From NCBI GenBank assembly GCA_011959105.1, contig BLLU01000056.1, positions 1 through 53,324 on the forward strand: a stretch of DNA of 53,324 bases, read 5' to 3'. Of the stretch, positions 1 to 6,725 are shown in pieces. The notes beneath the pieces are model-generated. The model worked only from the letters and a program-made list of their open reading frames with translations, made no database searches and was not told the DNA's origin. Each line of letters begins with the position of its first letter. The first letter of the stretch is position 1. The position numbers and the translations under genes were made by a program. This DNA is from Lachnospiraceae bacterium. Its GTDB lineage: Bacteria > Bacillota > Clostridia > Lachnospirales > Lachnospiraceae.

Positions 1-484
1 TTTTTATTTGCGGCGACTGTGCAGTCGCCACTCCATTTAAAATGCCGTCCAACAGCCTGTATGCGGTCGGCATAAACTGCATTGACAGCACCGACAGTAT
101 GAGGCTCTGGTTCTCCGGTATCATCTTGTCAAAGAAATTTCCAGGCTCTACTTCCATGCACCCGCTTTCTATCCCCTCTCTGAACTTCTCCCTGCACACT
201 TCCAGCATGGCCTCCGAGTTGTCGCAGAGGAAATACCGGTTATCGCCCTGGTGCTTTCTGTAGAATGGTTCCACTGCAAGGCCGGTTGAACATCCGATAT
301 CCGTGATCCACGTTCCGGGAGTGATGAACTTCTCCCCCAGCTCGTATATTAGGCCCCTCATGCTTTTATAGTCCGGTATGCTTCTTTCCAGCATATCCGC
401 AAAGCACCTGGCAACCTCGCTGTCAAATTCCCATTTGTCCTTAGGGGTAACGTTATCCACCCCGTTATCCTGTCTAATCTCCAC
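1..484 (-). CDS. SAM-dependent methyltransferase, class I, partial at window edge
   Basis: The visible 161 codons encode a class I Rossmann methyltransferase. Seen: motif I as DIGCSTG near residue 59, an acidic residue after strand 2 (FLCDNSEAM), and the typical LSVLSMQF strand before the edge. Related phage-borne methyltransferases resemble CmoA/trans-aconitate methyltransferases; the substrate cannot be read from sequence. The start is GTG at 484, chosen because AAGGAGG lies 9 bases upstream; it overlaps the end of the ParB-methyltransferase gene by 11 bases, so the two are translationally coupled. After the AYR motif the residues do not look like the usual family continuation (a glycine-rich GGAF loop is expected), and the coding strand passes through a perfect palindrome at 12-29. 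The gene may therefore be disrupted or end abnormally just at the window edge. It is the last visible gene of the left-edge operon. Confidence 0.75.
   Translation of the reverse strand, partial: MEIRQDNGVDNVTPKDKWEFDSEVARCFADMLERSIPDYKSMRGLIYELGEKFITPGTWITDIGCSTGLAVEPFYRKHQGDNRYFLCDNSEAMLEVCREKFREGIESGCMEVEPGNFFDKMIPENQSLILSVLSMQFMPTAYRLLDGILNGVATAQSPQIK
12..29. repeat. Perfect 8-bp inverted repeat at the window edge
   Basis: GGCGACTG and CAGTCGCC are separated by two bases. It lies inside the 3' part of the partial methyltransferase. A compact GC-rich palindrome at a sequence end is what a dispersed REP-like repeat, often an assembly break point, looks like. No second copy is visible in this window, so the repeat nature is inferred. 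Confidence 0.45.
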
Positions 485-2033
485 TGTCCTTGCCCTCCTT
501 TTCCGGAATCTCGGCTCCCAGCCTCTTTCCAAATGCCGCCCTCGCCCTCTGCGACAGGCCCATTGTCGTACCGTCCGGGTACGGGAGCTCAAATTCAAAA
601 TCCAGAGCCTCCCCCAGCTTTTTCAGATCTATCACCGGGCGGCTCGCCTCCAAATACCAAAAGCGGCATATCATATCTACACGGTCAATGCTCTTAAAGC
701 TCCAGCCGAAGATATCCCGCAATTCCTCCTGGGTGTGCCCTTTCTGCACTTTGGGATGTTTCGAGATATCCCCCAGGATAGTATTTGGCTCATAGTCCAG
801 ATCGAATGTCAGGCGGGCGTTATTGGTAACGCTGTGCTTCTTTGTCAGGACGAACTGCTGTGACTGGTTGCTCTGGCACCAGCAGACCACCTTTCCTTTC
901 GGCGCACACAAGGCCGCCGCTATCCTGGCAATCATGATACGGTCCGCCATGAACGGCACGGAATTGAACACGCTGGAAATGAACACGGACGTATACTCCA
1001 CCCCGCTTTCCACTTCATCCAGGAACTTTCGGGCAATCTCGATACTCTTCTCCTTATGCACCTGATCCCCCGTGGTAACAAAATAAGGCTCAAAAGCTGA
1101 TACAAATAAACCGGCCTCCCTCAACGTCCGTGTATTGTTCAGCTTTCCAGCCCCAAAGTCCACGATCTTGTCTCCATACTTGCGTACCCATGCCGCCAGG
1201 GTATCTCCCTCCAACTTGAAGAAATCCCTGCCGTTGTTGTTGGGGAAAAGACCTTTGAAAAAGCCGTCACCCAAAGCGCAGTTGCCCTCGGTGTCCGTCT
1301 CCCTGGTATTCCTTTCCCGCATGAAACTGTTATACCGCAGCACATCCGCATAGCTGGACTCCATGGAGAAATCCATAGACAGGAGATTGAGCATAGCCGC
1401 CGCAAGCTCCCTCTGCGCTCCTGATACCTGTACGCACTTCACGAACCGGCGCTTCGCCTCCGCCGCCACCTGCAATCTCCCTATGCCGTTCACCACGGCC
1501 ATATCCTGGTCTACCACAATCGGCATCACCACGCCGAACCGGTTTTCCAGCGTCTTAGCCAGGGCTTTCATGTGCCCGTCAAATTCCCGGTGGTTCTTCT
1601 TTGCCAGCTCTACGGTATCCACCCTCCGGGTGTGCATACAGGGAAAAGCCGCCTCGCTGTCCGGCTCAATGTCCGGGAGCCCTGCGCTTATGCCCTCGAT
1701 ATCCATATTGTAAAGCCGGTTTTTGATCTTCCCGCAAGTGTCCTGTTTGTGGAGGTCGTTTGTGGCCCTGTTAAACAGGATATTGACAGTTTTTCTTTCA
1801 TTAAGGTCTACTATATCCACATACTCCACGGGAACCCGTGTATAGCCCATACGGGCCGCTACAAGACAACGCTGGTGCCCGGATAATATCTCCCCGCTGG
1901 TATCCGCATATACCGGGAGAAGAAATCCCAGCTTTTTCAGGGAGAGCTCCGTCAGTGCCAGCCTCTTTTCATCATTCCGGCGTGGATTGTACTCTGACGC
2001 CTGTATTTCCTTTATCGGTACTAACTTAATCAC
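474..2033 (-). CDS. ParB-like / ParB-like / methyltransferase-fold fusion protein (519 aa)
   Basis: Three parts can be seen. Residues about 1-95 form a ParB/sulfiredoxin-like domain with the NPR motif (residues 16-18) and SGHQR (51-55). Residues about 165-205 form a second, degenerate copy with VNGIGRLQVAAE in place of the GHQR box. From about 285 a Rossmann methyltransferase-like domain begins: VDFGAG (291-296) as motif I, an acidic residue in AFEPYF, and a hydrophobic strand followed by FNSVPF where the catalytic motif is expected. There is no DPPY/NPPY box, so this is not an ordinary N6-adenine methylase. Phage ParB-methyltransferase proteins are generally linked to DNA recognition or modification; that role here is inference. 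It overlaps the preceding ParB-like gene by 8 bases and the following methyltransferase by 11, so all are one operon. Confidence 0.7.
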   Translation of the reverse strand: MIKLVPIKEIQASEYNPRRNDEKRLALTELSLKKLGFLLPVYADTSGEILSGHQRCLVAARMGYTRVPVEYVDIVDLNERKTVNILFNRATNDLHKQDTCGKIKNRLYNMDIEGISAGLPDIEPDSEAAFPCMHTRRVDTVELAKKNHREFDGHMKALAKTLENRFGVVMPIVVDQDMAVVNGIGRLQVAAEAKRRFVKCVQVSGAQRELAAAMLNLLSMDFSMESSYADVLRYNSFMRERNTRETDTEGNCALGDGFFKGLFPNNNGRDFFKLEGDTLAAWVRKYGDKIVDFGAGKLNNTRTLREAGLFVSAFEPYFVTTGDQVHKEKSIEIARKFLDEVESGVEYTSVFISSVFNSVPFMADRIMIARIAAALCAPKGKVVCWCQSNQSQQFVLTKKHSVTNNARLTFDLDYEPNTILGDISKHPKVQKGHTQEELRDIFGWSFKSIDRVDMICRFWYLEASRPVIDLKKLGEALDFEFELPYPDGTTMGLSQRARAAFGKRLGAEIPEKEGKDSGD

Positions 2034-2649
2034 TTAGAATCCTCCTTTGCAACTCTTCTTTGATTTCGGACGGCTCGAATATGCCCTTGTCCCTGATATC
2101 CTCCAGGAGCGCATAATATTCCGGCGCCTTTACGGTAAAGGAATAGCTGCCTATCTTTATCACCGTACTTACATCCCGCATATCGCCGTCCGTCTCCTGG
2201 CCTGCCTCTGCATCCGCATCATCACCGCCGCCCACGAAATCATCCGTGGCGCTTTCCAGGTATTTATCCAGGTCAACCTCCCCGTCCATGAATCCGGTAG
2301 GAAAGACGGATATATCATCATCCCCCAGGAGTGCGGCCAGCTTTTCCATATCCCAATCGCCTTTGATCTTATTCAGGGCCAGGCAAAGAACCTTTTCCCT
2401 GTCCTCGTCCGGCTCGTTTATCATGACGCACTCCACTTCTGCAGCACCCGTATCCTTTAGCACCTGCAATCTCTGGTGCCCTCCGACCAGGCGCATATTG
2501 TGTTCATTGACAACCAGGGGCTCAATGAATCCAAATTCCCGGATGCTCGCCTCTATCTGCTCATACTCCGGCGATCCTTTTTCCAGCCGCACACGGGGAT
2601 TGAACTCACTTTCCCGGATATCCTCAATCTGTATTTTCCTGATTTCCAT
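2026..2649 (-). CDS. ParB-like N-terminal-domain protein B (207 aa)
   Basis: A single ParB/Srx-like domain fills the first 95 residues, with EFNPRVRL and VGGHQRLQVL as the two signature boxes and the LALNKIKGDWD segment that follows in phage members. The C-terminal half is acidic and low in complexity (GGGDDADAEAG) and ends in a small SYSFTVKAPEYYALLEDIRDKG module also present in its upstream paralogue. It lacks a ParB helix-turn-helix, so chromosome partition is unlikely; nuclease, NTPase or kinase activity is known for other members of the fold, and none can be assigned here. ATG 2649 is preferred: AAGGAGG is 10 bases upstream, while the TTG at 2655 is too close. It overlaps its paralogue upstream by 26 bases. 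Confidence 0.75.
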   Translation of the reverse strand: MEIRKIQIEDIRESEFNPRVRLEKGSPEYEQIEASIREFGFIEPLVVNEHNMRLVGGHQRLQVLKDTGAAEVECVMINEPDEDREKVLCLALNKIKGDWDMEKLAALLGDDDISVFPTGFMDGEVDLDKYLESATDDFVGGGDDADAEAGQETDGDMRDVSTVIKIGSYSFTVKAPEYYALLEDIRDKGIFEPSEIKEELQRRILSD

Positions 2650-3259
2650 TCCCAAACAGCCTCCTTTTCAGCTCTGCCTCTACTTTCTCCTTTGAAAAGC
2701 CTACCTTTTCCCGGACGTCTGCCATCATGTCCTTGTACGGGCCGTTGGGAATCCGGAACGTGTACTCGCCCACGATACAGGGCACGCCCTCTTTTGTATC
2801 CTCTTTCTTTCCCACGCTTTCCACATCCGGCGCCTCCCCGCCTCCGATTTCCTCCTGGAGCTCTCCCAGCAGATCGGCAATTTCATCATCAGAGAATCCC
2901 GTTGCCAGGATATCAACCGGCGAATCCCTTAGCTCTTCCAGGATATCCGCCAGGGCTCCGTAATCCCACTGGCCGCTGATCTTGTTCAGGGCGATACAGA
3001 GGGCCTTTTCCCTCTCCGGCTCCATGTCAACGATAACAACCTCCGTTTCCTCCACGCCCTCCGCCAGCATGACGTTTAGCCGCTGGTGTCCGCTTACCAG
3101 GGTACCGGTTCTTTCGTTCACAATCAGAGGAACCACCAGACCGAACTCGTCAATACTGGCTTTCAGTGCCTTGTATTCGTGATCCACTTCCGTCAGGCGC
3201 ACTCTCGGATTGTATTCTGCAGGCTTGATATCTTCCAGCCTCATAACCTTACTTTCCAT
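2624..3259 (-). CDS. ParB-like N-terminal-domain protein A (211 aa)
   Basis: This is a paralogue of the next gene: same order of EYNPRVRL box, VSGHQRLNVM box, ALNKISGQWDYGALADIL segment, acidic glycine-rich linker and C-terminal EYTFRIPNGPYKDMMADVREK module. The two are clearly one duplication, well diverged (roughly 40-50% identity by eye in the ParB domain). The start ATG 3259 has GAGGGA 7 bases upstream. A terminator-like hairpin at 3291-3319 lies directly in front of it, so its transcription needs read-through from the HAD gene. Its presence with a second ParB paralogue and a ParB-methyltransferase fusion suggests the products act together, possibly as a hetero-oligomer on DNA; this is inference. 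Confidence 0.75.
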   Translation of the reverse strand: MESKVMRLEDIKPAEYNPRVRLTEVDHEYKALKASIDEFGLVVPLIVNERTGTLVSGHQRLNVMLAEGVEETEVVIVDMEPEREKALCIALNKISGQWDYGALADILEELRDSPVDILATGFSDDEIADLLGELQEEIGGGEAPDVESVGKKEDTKEGVPCIVGEYTFRIPNGPYKDMMADVREKVGFSKEKVEAELKRRLFGNGNQENTD

Positions 3260-3290
3260 GCCTTTTCCCTCGCTTTCTCAATTTTGGCAT

Positions 3291-3319
3291 AAAAAAACAG
3301 CGCATCCGCAAATACGCTG
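3291..3319 (-). terminator. Intra-operon Rho-independent terminator or attenuator
   Basis: On the minus strand CAGCGTA and TGCGCTG pair (one G-U) around an 8-base loop and are followed by seven T. It sits between the HAD gene and the first ParB-like gene, with no room for a promoter before the ParB start codon at 3259. It therefore probably sets the ratio between the RHH/HAD pair and the ParB/methyltransferase cassette, or is a target for antitermination. Confidence 0.7.
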
Positions 3320-3354
3320 CTTTCTTACCTGTGTTGCGGCCGGTCCGCTCCCTC

Positions 3355-3876
3355 TCAACCGAAGAGGGATAACTGCTCCGGTTCCGGCTCTTTCTGCTTT
3401 ATCTCGTGGTAGCTGTCCGCACTCTTTATGAACTTATCATAGGGAGCCGCCTCAATCCCGTACCTGCCGTACATGGTTCTCGTCCTGGGATTGCTCTCTA
3501 CCGCATAGAACTGAATCGGATTCATACCATGTTTCGGGAACACGAACCTTTTCAGTGCCGACTCTTTAAATACGGGCGGTTCAGCGTTGAAGTCATTGAA
3601 ATAATATTCCTCCGGCTGCCAGCCGGTCTTGCGGAGAATATTCTCCATGGTGGCTTTCATCCGGTAGTCCGGTCTGGCCGTTATGATGATAACGTAATCG
3701 CCCCTGACCGCCTCGATCAAATCCCTCCGGTATTCCTCGTACTGCATCCGCTTTGTAAAGGGCCGCAGCATACGGGTTTCCTGTTGGTTTCCGACCAGGG
3801 TATAATTCAGGTCAAGCAAACAAATCCTCCTACCGTCTGCCACCTTTGACAACTCGCCGCTCATTACTTCACTCAT
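3355..3876 (-). CDS. Atypical HAD-fold protein with C-terminal beta-clamp-binding motif
   Basis: A 173-residue HAD-superfamily protein of the polynucleotide-kinase-3'-phosphatase-like type. Motif I reads LLDLNYTLV: the nucleophile Asp22 is present but the second Asp of DxD is Asn24. Motif II is the ITARP segment, and the usual DDNPR of motif IV reads ESNPR. With the general acid/base and one motif IV acid changed, catalysis may be altered or lost. The last six residues are QLSLFG, matching the bacterial sliding-clamp consensus QL(S/D)LF, which suggests recruitment to replication forks or repair sites. The start ATG 3876 is chosen because GGAG lies 7 bases upstream and because it overlaps the RHH gene by only 8 bases; GTG at 3897 is an alternative. 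Confidence 0.7.
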   Translation of the reverse strand: MSEVMSGELSKVADGRRICLLDLNYTLVGNQQETRMLRPFTKRMQYEEYRRDLIEAVRGDYVIIITARPDYRMKATMENILRKTGWQPEEYYFNDFNAEPPVFKESALKRFVFPKHGMNPIQFYAVESNPRTRTMYGRYGIEAAPYDKFIKSADSYHEIKQKEPEPEQLSLFG

Positions 3877-4069
3877 GCTCATTCTCCTTTCGGCCACTCC
3901 TGGGCCTGCGCTTTTTCAGTCTGCGGATTCCGTCTCTTACAGCGTCCGCCCGGTCTTTCCCGGTTTCCTGGCAATACTGGTTCAGTATCGCTTCACACTC
4001 TGCGTCTATCCGGACAGATATCTTGCTCTGCTTCGGATTCTTTGTGGGGCGCCCTCTCTTGACTTCCAC
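3869..4069 (-). CDS. Ribbon-helix-helix DNA-binding protein
   Basis: A 66-residue basic protein. The core KISVRIDAECEAILNQYC followed by TGKDRADAVRDGIRRLK has the strand-helix-helix spacing of MetJ/Arc repressors, with an RGRPTKNPKQ basic arm in front and a basic tail behind. GTG 4069 is preferred over the longer reading because AAAGGAGG lies just upstream of it. It is the first gene behind a good sigma-A promoter (4104-4132) and overlaps the HAD gene by 8 bases, so it is the obvious autoregulator of the left-edge operon. RHH proteins at this location are also common as orphan antitoxin-like regulators, but no toxin is seen. Confidence 0.75.
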   Translation of the reverse strand: MEVKRGRPTKNPKQSKISVRIDAECEAILNQYCQETGKDRADAVRDGIRRLKKRRPRSGRKENEHE

Positions 4070-4103
4070 ACGACCGCCTCCTTTCCACTGTTGTCCTAAC
4101 AAT

Positions 4104-4132
4104 ATTATACCATTTTGTCCGACATAATTCAA
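4104..4132 (-). promoter_or_regulatory. Sigma-A-type promoter of the RHH/HAD/ParB operon
   Basis: Minus strand: TTGAAT (4127-4132), 17-base spacer, TATAAT (4104-4109). It points at the RHH gene about 35 bases downstream. No clear palindromic operator could be picked out by eye. Confidence 0.75.
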
Positions 4133-4177
4133 TGATTTTCCTTGTATTTATCGGCTTTACAGGCACTTATGAAATGC

Positions 4178-4206
4178 AAAAGAGCCTACCAGCGGCGGGC
4201 CCTTTT
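4178..4206 (-). terminator. Terminator of the small RNA
   Basis: AAAAGGGCC and GGCTCTTTT pair with one G-U around an 11-base loop, and the 3' arm itself ends in four T on the minus strand. Confidence 0.65.
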
Positions 4207-4366
4207 CGGTGGTTGTGGATGATCGGAGTAGCTTTCCATGCCAGGCCGTATGCTTTTATCGGGATAGGGGAGGTTTTGCGCCTCCCCGTCCGTAAGGGAT
4301 AAATGAGCATGGCGTAGTCCTGAATACCGGTTCAGTCTACGAATGGCAGGCAAGTCAATCTTGCCA
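4178..4366 (-). ncRNA. Candidate stand-alone structured small RNA, about 188 nt
   Basis: A promoter (4372-4401), several nested stems and a terminator (4178-4206) define a discrete minus-strand transcript. Stems, in order: GGCAAG/CTTGCC (4349-4365); a compound hairpin closed by CGTAG/CTACG and continued by CTGAA/TTCAG with loop CCGGTA (4313-4341); a long-range helix CCATGC/GCATGG (4307-4312 with 4236-4241); inside it TTTATC/GATAAA and a 7-bp hairpin GGGGAGG/CCTCCCC (4267-4287). The predicted transcript starts exactly at the first stem. I do not recognise the family. It sits between the ArpU-like late regulator and the RHH operon, where an RNA regulator of the lytic switch, or a decoy of a host factor, would make sense; this is speculation. 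Confidence 0.65.
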
Positions 4367-4371
4367 GATAC

Positions 4372-4401
4372 ACTATAACATCCTGGGAAATGAATGGTCA
4401 A
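4372..4401 (-). promoter_or_regulatory. Promoter of the small RNA
   Basis: Minus strand: TTGACC (4396-4401), 18-base spacer, TATAGT (4372-4377). The start point about 7 bases downstream falls at 4365-4366, the first base of the first hairpin of the RNA. Confidence 0.65.
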
Positions 4402-4464
4402 CGTAAAAAAAACGAAAATTTATGTCCGTGGCTCTCTTATAGCCGCAAGGACAGGCAAAACCAC

Positions 4465-5055
4465 CTATTCCCTAAGTATTCTGGTAATCACTCCGTCAAG
4501 GCCAAAAATAAGGGCTGTCAGGTCCTCTCTGGCTTGTTTGGCGTCATTCTGGATAGTGCGTACATCCTCACCCTCCAACTCCGCAATCTCCTTTGTGTTC
4601 AGCTTGTTTTCGGAGAGGTACAGGTACTCGATCACCCTGTACTGTCTCTGCTTCACTTTGGACGCGGAACTCTCACACTCTTTCCGGTACACTTCCAGCA
4701 TGGTATTCACATGGGCCATGACCATGTTGACCGTCACCACGCTGCGTTTCAGATTGTGGAGCGTTTTATCATCATCAAAGATACCGAACTTTGTCAGGAC
4801 TTCCAGATCGGCAATGCCCTCGTTGACCTCTTCCGCACGTTCCAGCGTGTAGACGGAATTTTGTGCGTACTCGTTGAGCTGCGTATATCTCTCCAGAAGA
4901 GTTTTTGTCCGGTACAGCAGACGTCCGGCCTTTCTCCTGGTGGTTTCCTCATGCTCATTCTTGTACGCCGCTATACCGGCCTCTGATGCCCTCCGCATCA
5001 TTTCCTGTAGTTCCCGTTCCGAAATGTTATAAGTCTTTGCGCCTTTATTAGCCAT
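4465..5055 (-). CDS. ArpU-like phage transcriptional regulator
   Basis: A 196-residue protein. A helical N-terminal and central region is followed, in the last 55 residues, by a sigma-70 region-4-like helix-turn-helix: QRQYRVIEYLYLSENKLNTK then EIAELEGEDVRTIQNDAKQA. This arrangement is that of ArpU/late-gene activators, which in Gram-positive phages lie at the end of the early region and switch on packaging and structural genes. ATG 5055 is chosen for GGGAGG 9 bases upstream. It is the last gene of the long early operon before the small RNA. Its leader holds nested inverted repeats (5070-5131). Confidence 0.65.
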   Translation of the reverse strand: MANKGAKTYNISERELQEMMRRASEAGIAAYKNEHEETTRRKAGRLLYRTKTLLERYTQLNEYAQNSVYTLERAEEVNEGIADLEVLTKFGIFDDDKTLHNLKRSVVTVNMVMAHVNTMLEVYRKECESSASKVKQRQYRVIEYLYLSENKLNTKEIAELEGEDVRTIQNDAKQAREDLTALIFGLDGVITRILRE

Positions 5056-5069
5056 TTTCCCAAACCTCC

Positions 5070-5131
5070 CACTTGACATTTTTCCCAAAACGCCTTATAA
5101 TGGCGTTACCGTGTATGGGGTTTGTCAAGTG
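5070..5131. repeat. Nested inverted repeats in the leader of the ArpU-like gene
   Basis: Outer arms CACTTGACA (5070-5078) and TGTCAAGTG (5123-5131) are perfect 9-bp inverted repeats. Inside lies a hairpin AACGCC/GGCGTT (5089-5094, 5102-5107) whose loop holds TTATAA. The outer arm touches the ribosome binding site GGGAGG of the gene. It could be an operator for a dimeric regulator or an RNA structure controlling translation. Confidence 0.55.
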
Positions 5132-5191
5132 CTGGGAGGCATTGGGCAGACCTTTTTCTTTATTCAGTTTTCAGTTTATCCGGCCGGCCAA

Positions 5192-5788
5192 TCAGCCGGG
5201 GAACCCGTCAGGAGAAATCTTTTTCGTCATGAACACCCCTTTCGGCAGCGTATCAGTGGAAATGACGTCCACCCCGAATCTGGCGATCCTGATTCCGTGC
5301 AAGTCCGCCTCATGGCGCATATGCTCCGGAATATCCACCTTTTCATCCACAACGATAGGCTCTCTGGCGTCAGATAAAAGGGTTTTACCTTTTCTTTTCC
5401 GAATCTCGCTTTCCAGCTCTTCCAGGCTGTCAATGACCTTATGGCCGGTGATCTGCTCAAATAATTCTCTGGCGATCCTCTCTGCGTTTGCGGTTGTACG
5501 GCTTTCCTCGCCGTTGGTATGCTGTTTCTTTTCATATGGCGCAGAATACATGGCGGCCATAGATTCGTTGAACTCTTCCGCTTCGATTCTTGCCATATCC
5601 AGCAGAATCTTGTTGACCTCCGTTCTTGCCACTCCGCCGATTTCGACACGGACGGATTCTTTTGTGAGCTCCGATCTGAGGCGGTTCCACATTTTACAAA
5701 AATTCATCTGTGCCTGGTTCCACATTGATTCAAAATCCATGTGCCACCCTCCCTGATCTGCCTGTCTCTTTGCCTCTTTACTGTTCAT
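5192..5788 (-). CDS. Hypothetical phage protein (198 aa)
   Basis: Not recognised. The N-terminal 90 residues are helical and rich in Met, Trp and Glu (MDFESMWNQAQMNFCKMWNR); the middle is charged and likely coiled (residues about 100-135); the C-terminal 60 residues contain hydrophobic strand-like segments (HGIRIARFGVDVISTDTLPK). No cysteine cluster, signal or membrane segment. The start ATG 5788 has AGGAGG 4 bases upstream. It lies between a zinc-ribbon protein and the ArpU-like regulator in the early operon; the 136 bases after it contain only the inverted repeats of the next gene's leader. Confidence 0.6.
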   Translation of the reverse strand: MNSKEAKRQADQGGWHMDFESMWNQAQMNFCKMWNRLRSELTKESVRVEIGGVARTEVNKILLDMARIEAEEFNESMAAMYSAPYEKKQHTNGEESRTTANAERIARELFEQITGHKVIDSLEELESEIRKRKGKTLLSDAREPIVVDEKVDIPEHMRHEADLHGIRIARFGVDVISTDTLPKGVFMTKKISPDGFPG

Positions 5789-5805
5789 ATTTCCTCCTGT
5801 CTGCC

Positions 5806-6075
5806 TTACCTGGCACGGTTTCCTTTGAATCTCTTCGACTGCGGGCAGGTGGCGAAATGGGAAATGTACCCCACTCCGTCAGCCTCTTCCGGCGTGTCAA
5901 CGATAGTTGCTGTCACCACATCACCGCCCTGCGTGACGATTTTTTCTTTCCCGGCCGCATCTTTCCGGTAGTGGTGAATTGTGGTGTTGACCGGCATATT
6001 CTTACCGGCCTTTGTCCTTATCCAGAGGACACGCTGGCCGCATCCCCGGCACTGTCCGAAATTATCTTTCCACAT
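5806..6075 (-). CDS. Small phage protein with N-terminal zinc-ribbon-like CxxC
   Basis: An 89-residue protein beginning CRGCGQRVLWIRTKAGK, then MPVN, a layout common in conserved small phage proteins of Firmicutes. One CxxC pair is near the N-terminus and a HFATC motif near the C-terminus could complete a metal site. No enzymatic motif. The gene is closely packed in the early operon, 17 bases after its upstream neighbour, and probably encodes a DNA- or RNA-binding accessory protein; function unknown. Confidence 0.65.
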   Translation of the reverse strand: MWKDNFGQCRGCGQRVLWIRTKAGKNMPVNTTIHHYRKDAAGKEKIVTQGGDVVTATIVDTPEEADGVGYISHFATCPQSKRFKGNRAR

Positions 6076-6092
6076 GGCATCCTCCTGTCTGG

Positions 6093-6725
6093 TTATTCCT
6101 CGTCCTCCGGTTCCTCATAGGAGTAACCGTCATCCTCCCTGTGCTCCTCTTCCTCGTCTACCTCCCTGCACTCCCCGTCTATTACTTCTCCCGGCAGTGC
6201 GCCGGCATCCGCAACCTCACCCGGCAGCGCTCCCTCGTCTGCCACTTCACCAGGTAACAGGGGAGTATTCATCCACGCTTTTTCAGGATCAGTTTCAAGG
6301 GAGCCCTGGCCGCCCTCGCCCTCTTCCTGGTTCCACGGCTGGTCTTTGTCAAAGATAGTCCGCTGATCCGTTCCTGTGATGTATGCCAGGACGTACATCT
6401 GGCGCCCCTCGTCCCATACAAGCTGCATTTCCGGATTCTTGTTTCCGGTCAGCTCGTCTTTCACGGTGATGTTGGAAGAAACCTTATGCTTGAACTTCGG
6501 TTTCTGAATCCGCCTGCTCTCTCCCTCGATATCGGGATCATAGTTGGGTATGTACTCGTTTTCCAGAGAAACATCAATTTTCAGCGTTATGGAGCCGTCC
6601 GTGGAATCGCTGTCAACCATATTCTTGAAAAGCCTCTGTAATACCCTGTTAAAATTCATCCTGGCCTCGTCAAAGGTTACATCCTCTATGACCAGTTCCT
6701 GTGTATCATCAGCGATCTTGCTCAT
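6093..6725 (-). CDS. Hypothetical phage protein with acidic repeat tail (210 aa)
   Basis: Residues 1-135 look like a folded domain, not recognised, with alternating strands (GSITLKIDVSLENEYIPNYD, MQLVWDEGRQMYVLAYITGT). Residues about 160-190 carry three near copies of a GALPGEVADE-type unit, and the tail is strongly acidic (EEEEHREDDGYSYEEPEDEE). Acidic tails of this kind in phage proteins often mimic DNA or bind basic proteins; that is only a possibility here. It overlaps the upstream gene by four bases (ATGA), so it is translationally coupled. Confidence 0.6.
   Translation of the reverse strand: MSKIADDTQELVIEDVTFDEARMNFNRVLQRLFKNMVDSDSTDGSITLKIDVSLENEYIPNYDPDIEGESRRIQKPKFKHKVSSNITVKDELTGNKNPEMQLVWDEGRQMYVLAYITGTDQRTIFDKDQPWNQEEGEGGQGSLETDPEKAWMNTPLLPGEVADEGALPGEVADAGALPGEVIDGECREVDEEEEHREDDGYSYEEPEDEE

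Noticed and set aside
474..2649. Plasmid partition ParB system
   Set aside because: There is no ParA, no ParB helix-turn-helix domain and no parS-like repeat.
4186..4401. 71-residue leftward frame
   Set aside because: It lies within the structured RNA and its promoter, has no ribosome binding site and uses the -35 element as its start.
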